Assembly: GCA_903844825.1 (NCBI GenBank)
Contig: CAIMVC010000207.1
Location: 1 to 36,002 of the forward strand
Direction: 5' to 3'
From: an uncultured Burkholderiales bacterium
GTDB lineage: Bacteria > Pseudomonadota > Gammaproteobacteria > Burkholderiales > Burkholderiaceae_C
DNA length: 36,002 nt
Part shown: positions 32,799 through 36,002 of the stretch, one piece after another
Layout: the number at the start of each line of letters is the position of its first letter
Numbering within the stretch: position 1 is the stretch's first letter
The notes under the pieces: model-generated
Told to the model about the DNA's origin: nothing
Databases searched by the model: none
The model's input: only the letters and a program-made list of their open reading frames with translations
Position numbers and translations under genes: made by a program

Positions 32799-32832
32799 TA
32801 CGGGTCTGATCCCTTTTTGAGAGTCTGACTGA

Positions 32833-33510
32833 ATGCGCATCTTGCTGGCCGAAGACGACCCCTTGCTGGGCGATGGTTTGCGTGCTGGCTTGCGGCAGCT
32901 GGGCTTTCAGGTCGACTGGGTTCGTGACGGCCTGGCCGCCGAGCGTGAACTCTGCACGGGCGACTACGCCGCTGCCGTGCTGGACCTGGGCTTGCCGCTG
33001 CGGGACGGCTTGCAGGTGCTGCAATCGGTGCGGGCGCACAAGCTGAGCACGCCGGTGCTGGTGCTGACCGCCCGGCAGGCGGTGCTCGACCGCATTGAAG
33101 GCCTGGACCTGGGCGCCGACGACTATGTGGTCAAGCCGGTCGACATCCATGAGCTCGCTGCGCGCCTGCGCTCGCTGATACGACGCGCCCACGGGCAGTT
33201 GCAGGACAGCCTGTGCTGCGGACCGGTGCGCCTGTCCCCGGCGGCGCGGCAGGTCACGCTGCATGGCCAGAGCGTGGCTTTGTCGGGGCGCGAGTTCGAT
33301 CTGCTGCATGCGCTCATGCTCAACGCTGGCCGTGTCCTGTCGCGCGAACAGCTCGAGCAGCAGCTCTACAGCTGGGGCACCGAGGTCGACAGCAATGCCG
33401 TGGAGGTGCATATTCACCATGTGCGTCGCAAGCTGCTGCCAGGCCTGATCCAGACCGTGCGCGGGGTAGGCTACAGCGTGCCGCTGACCCTGCCCTCAAT
33501 GGCTGTATGA
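32833..33510 (+). CDS. OmpR-family response regulator (QseB/PmrA-like)
   Basis: 225 residues. Receiver domain: acidic pocket in ILLAEDDPLLGDGLR, phosphoacceptor Asp51 (AAVLDLGLP), LVLTARQ and the Lys in DYVVKPVDI. The winged-helix output domain (about 125-220) contains SGREFDLLHALMLNAGRVLS and HIHHVRRKL, with RGVGYSV at the wing. The sequence is of the QseB/PmrA/TctD subgroup, which binds direct CTTAA-type repeats. Such a site precedes the first gene of this operon, suggesting autoregulation. It starts 34 bases after cytochrome b and overlaps the kinase start by ATGA. Confidence 0.93.
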   Translation: MRILLAEDDPLLGDGLRAGLRQLGFQVDWVRDGLAAERELCTGDYAAAVLDLGLPLRDGLQVLQSVRAHKLSTPVLVLTARQAVLDRIEGLDLGADDYVVKPVDIHELAARLRSLIRRAHGQLQDSLCCGPVRLSPAARQVTLHGQSVALSGREFDLLHALMLNAGRVLSREQLEQQLYSWGTEVDSNAVEVHIHHVRRKLLPGLIQTVRGVGYSVPLTLPSMAV

Positions 33511-34844
33511 AGCGGCTCAATTCGCTGCAGCTGCGGCTGCTGTCCCTGGTGCTGGGCCTGGTCACAGCCGTGTGGCTGGGTGCCTGTCTGCTGGCCTGGT
33601 TTGACGCCGAGCATGAGGTGGCCGAGTTGCTGGACGCCCATTTGTCCCAGGGCGCTGCGCTGCTGGTGGCTCAACAGGTTAGCGATGACGAGCCCGAGCG
33701 GGTGTCTGCTGCTCCCAGCTTGCACAAGTACGCGCCCCGGGTGGCGTTTCAGGTCTTTCACGAGGGCCGTCTGGTGGTGCGATCGGCCAACGCCAGTGAG
33801 CGCCCGCTGGCCACGCTTACGCAGGGCTTTGCAACGGTGCGCGATGTCGATGCTGCCGACTGGCGCGTGTTCGCGGCCCGAGGTTCCGAGGCGGATGTGC
33901 AGGTCTATGTGGCCGAGCAGCTCAGTTCGCGCGCGCAAATCTTGCGCGCGGTACTGCGCAGCATCCTGGGTCCTTTGTTGCTGGCCTTGCCCCTGCTGGC
34001 GCTGGCGGTGTGGTGGGCTGTTCATGCAGGTCTGACGCCGCTGCGGCAGCTGCGCGTTCTGATTGCCGGGCGCCAGCCGCAGGCGCTCGAGCGCATGAAT
34101 CTGCCCGACGCGCCCACCGAAATTGCGCCCGTGCTGCAGGCGCTCAATGACTTGTTCTCACGCATCGACCGGTTGCTGGTGGCAGAGCGTCGCTTCGCGG
34201 CGGATGCTGCGCACGAGCTGCGAACACCGCTGGCCGCCATTCGGGCGCAGGCGCAGGTGGCGCAGGGTGCAGGCGCGGATGCGCCCGGGCGCCAGCATGC
34301 GCTGGCGAGCGTCCTGCTGGGCTGCGACCGCGCTGCGCGCCTGGTCGAGCAACTGTTGACCCTGGCCCGTCTGGGCGCGGTGCCGCCGGACTTCGAGCCC
34401 GTCGACCTGGGTCTTTTAGCGCAACGCGTAGCCGCCGAGTTGGCGCCTTTTGCTCTGGCCCGAGGCCAGGATCTGGCCTTGCATGTCCCGGACAAGGTGG
34501 CGTGCGAGGTGCGGGCCCAGGCGGTCTTGCTGGAGGTTCTGGTGCGCAACCTTCTCGATAACGCCTTGCGCTACAGCCCCGAGGGTGCGTGTGTCCAGGT
34601 CGTGCTTGAAAGGACAGGCGGTCGGGTCGCGCTGGTGGTCGAGGACAGTGGTCCGGGCCTGGCAGAGGCTGACACGTTGCAACTCGGGACACGTTTTTTT
34701 CGCGCACCCGGCCAGACGCAGCCGGGCAGTGGGCTGGGCTGGTCCATCGTGAGGCGCATTGCCGAAGTCTCGGATGCGCAGGTGCAGCTGGCGCGTTCCG
34801 AGGCTTTGGGCGGCCTGGCCGTCAGGGTGAGCTGGCAGGCCTGA
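33507..34844 (+). CDS. Sensor histidine kinase (QseC-like)
   Basis: 445 residues from ATG 33507, coupled to the regulator stop. First membrane helix about 8-30, a periplasmic domain of about 125 residues, second helix about 155-175 (LGPLLLALPLLALAVWWAVH), then a HAMP-like linker. Phosphoacceptor His236 lies in AADAAHELRTPLAAIRAQ. The ATPase domain has the N box (NLLDNALRYSP), G1 (EDSGPGLAEA) and G2 (GSGLGWSIVRRI). The signal is unknown; linkage to an O2/NO-binding cytochrome and its electron donors suggests a redox or nitrogen-oxide cue, which is inference. Confidence 0.93.
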   Translation: MKRLNSLQLRLLSLVLGLVTAVWLGACLLAWFDAEHEVAELLDAHLSQGAALLVAQQVSDDEPERVSAAPSLHKYAPRVAFQVFHEGRLVVRSANASERPLATLTQGFATVRDVDAADWRVFAARGSEADVQVYVAEQLSSRAQILRAVLRSILGPLLLALPLLALAVWWAVHAGLTPLRQLRVLIAGRQPQALERMNLPDAPTEIAPVLQALNDLFSRIDRLLVAERRFAADAAHELRTPLAAIRAQAQVAQGAGADAPGRQHALASVLLGCDRAARLVEQLLTLARLGAVPPDFEPVDLGLLAQRVAAELAPFALARGQDLALHVPDKVACEVRAQAVLLEVLVRNLLDNALRYSPEGACVQVVLERTGGRVALVVEDSGPGLAEADTLQLGTRFFRAPGQTQPGSGLGWSIVRRIAEVSDAQVQLARSEALGGLAVRVSWQA

Positions 34845-34955
34845 GGGGGTCCGGCTCCGGGGGGCACAGGCCCTGATCGCCAGAAGCCGTCTTGGCCCGC
34901 AAGCGCGGTTTGTGCGCATTCTGACCGGCCGCCGGTCTGCTGCGAAAATACGCGC

Positions 34956-35378
34956 ATGAACTTTCAAAAAATTCTGGTTCCCATCGCTGGCGTCGCCTTG
35001 GTGGCGCTGGCCTATCGTTTCAATGGCTGGGGCGGCGTGGCGGTGGTAGTGGGCGCGCTGGTCATGTGGGTGCTGCTGCATTTCACCCGCATGATGCAGG
35101 TGCTCAGGCGCGCTTCGAGCCGCCCGATCGGTTCGGTGGACAGCGCCGTCATGCTCAATGCCAAGCTCAAACCCGGTGTCACGCTGCTGCATGTGGTGGC
35201 CATGACGCGTTCGCTGGGTGCGCTGCAAAGCCCCAAAGAGACGCAGCCCGAGGTGTTTCGCTGGACCGACAATGCCGGCTCGCATGTCGACTGCACCTTT
35301 GTGGGCGGCAAGCTCGCGCACTACGCTCTTTTCAGGCCAGGCCCGGCCGATGCAGGCGAGCTACCGCCAGCGCCTTAG
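34956..35378 (+). CDS. Small inner-membrane protein of unknown function
   Basis: 140 residues with two predicted membrane helices near the N-terminus (about 5-22 and 25-42: GGVAVVVGALVMWVLLHFT). A soluble C-terminal part follows, containing LNAKLKPGVTLLHVVAMTRS, a FRWTDNAGSHVDCTFVGGKL segment and a Pro/Ala-rich end. I recall relatives in Burkholderiales, also without known function. It lies alone, 111 bases after the kinase and 120 bases before ilvE, in the same direction. Confidence 0.75.
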   Translation: MNFQKILVPIAGVALVALAYRFNGWGGVAVVVGALVMWVLLHFTRMMQVLRRASSRPIGSVDSAVMLNAKLKPGVTLLHVVAMTRSLGALQSPKETQPEVFRWTDNAGSHVDCTFVGGKLAHYALFRPGPADAGELPPAP

Positions 35379-35498
35379 AATCGTCAACGGACTGCACATG
35401 GGCTGCACGCTTGATCTGAGCGCCGGCCTATCGACCTGCCGCCCCTGCCTGGCTTTCCCCCTTCAATATTGACCCACGAGACTCAAAAGGAATTTCCC

Positions 35499-36002
35499 AT
35501 GTCCCCTGTAGCCCCCTCCCTGGACGACCGCGACGGCAAGATCTGGATGGACGGCCAGATGGTGGAATGGCGCGACGCCAAGATCCATGTGCTGAGCCAC
35601 ACCCTGCATTACGGCTGCGGCGCGTTCGAAGGCGTTCGTGCTTATAAAACCGCCCAGGGCACGGCCATCTTTCGCCTCGAAGAGCACACCGAGCGCCTGT
35701 TCAACAGCGCCAAGATCCTGCGCATGAAGATTCCTTTGACCAAGGAAGAAGTCATGCAGGCCCAGAAAGATGTGGTGCGCGAGAACAAGCTCGAAGGCGG
35801 CTATCTGCGTCCGCTGACCTGGATCGGCTCGCAAAAATTGGGCGTGAGCCCCAAGGGCAACCAGATTCACCTGATGGTCGCGGCCTGGGCCTGGGGCGCC
35901 TACCTGGGCGAAGAGGGCATGCGGCGCGGCATCCGCGTCAAGACCTCCAGCTACACCCGCCACCACGTCAACATCACCATGACGCAAGCCAAGGCCGTGA
36001 GC
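35499..36002 (+). CDS. ilvE: Branched-chain amino acid aminotransferase, N-terminal part (runs off window)
   Basis: 168 codons are visible, from ATG 35499 with AAAAGGAA 6 bases upstream, to the window edge. Class IV aminotransferase features are clear: KIWMDGQMVEWRDAKIHVLS, LHYGCGAFEGVRAYKT, FRLEEHTERLFNSAKIL and LRPLTWIG. TMTQAKAVS at the very end aligns with the segment containing the PLP-binding lysine of IlvE, so Lys165 is the likely catalytic residue. The enzyme interconverts leucine, isoleucine and valine with their keto acids, using glutamate, in the cytoplasm. No attenuator or leader peptide was recognised in the 120 bases upstream. Confidence 0.95.
   Translation, partial: MSPVAPSLDDRDGKIWMDGQMVEWRDAKIHVLSHTLHYGCGAFEGVRAYKTAQGTAIFRLEEHTERLFNSAKILRMKIPLTKEEVMQAQKDVVRENKLEGGYLRPLTWIGSQKLGVSPKGNQIHLMVAAWAWGAYLGEEGMRRGIRVKTSSYTRHHVNITMTQAKAVS

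Overview
This is a GC-rich chromosomal window from a Gram-negative beta-proteobacterium. Protein sequences, gene neighbourhoods (yhdP-nit, yajC-secD-secF, the small WWTMFSGRK membrane protein) and a GC-rich dispersed repeat best fit Burkholderiales, family Comamonadaceae (Polaromonas/Rhodoferax-like). That placement is inference from recognition, not from a database search. I see no rRNA, tRNA, CRISPR, transposase or prophage gene.

Region 1 (1-4911), lipid and envelope chemistry. A minus-strand operon joined by 4-base overlaps encodes an FAD-dependent amine-oxidase-like protein, a DUF1365 protein and the start of a cyclopropane-fatty-acid-synthase-like methyltransferase. The DUF1365 frame carries four in-frame copies of an 84-base GC-rich repeat. 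Upstream are an exported glutathione peroxidase (minus), a diiron ferritin-like/acyl-ACP-desaturase-like protein (plus) and the heptose-1-phosphate adenylyltransferase of LPS synthesis (plus).

Region 2 (4957-20682), mostly housekeeping. glnE (minus) diverges from yhdP, which is followed by a nitrilase-family amidase. The amidase is translationally coupled to a membrane PAS histidine kinase and a FixJ-type response regulator. Then come a tiny membrane protein (minus), the lytic transglycosylase mltA, and yajC-secD-secF.

Region 3 (20998-29409) holds the most unusual locus. A 7.4-kb minus-strand gene encodes a 2472-residue, highly repetitive surface or secreted protein with 16 SwmB/Ig-like repeats. 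It also contains three copies, two of them internal, of a domain that normally forms the extreme C-terminal type I secretion target (VC_A0849-like). Its only operon partner is an upstream lipoprotein cyclophilin (peptidyl-prolyl isomerase), 12 bases away, which could serve its folding. No type I transporter genes are in the window.

Region 4 (29512-36002) starts with radA. It is followed by a likely operon for SHP (an oxygen/NO-binding type cytochrome c, DUF1924), a diheme cytochrome c, a membrane cytochrome b and an OmpR/QseBC-type two-component system. Three CTTAAG boxes spaced 11 bases apart lie ahead of the first gene and look like the binding site of the operon's own response regulator. 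A small membrane protein of unknown function and the 5' part of a branched-chain aminotransferase (ilvE) close the window.
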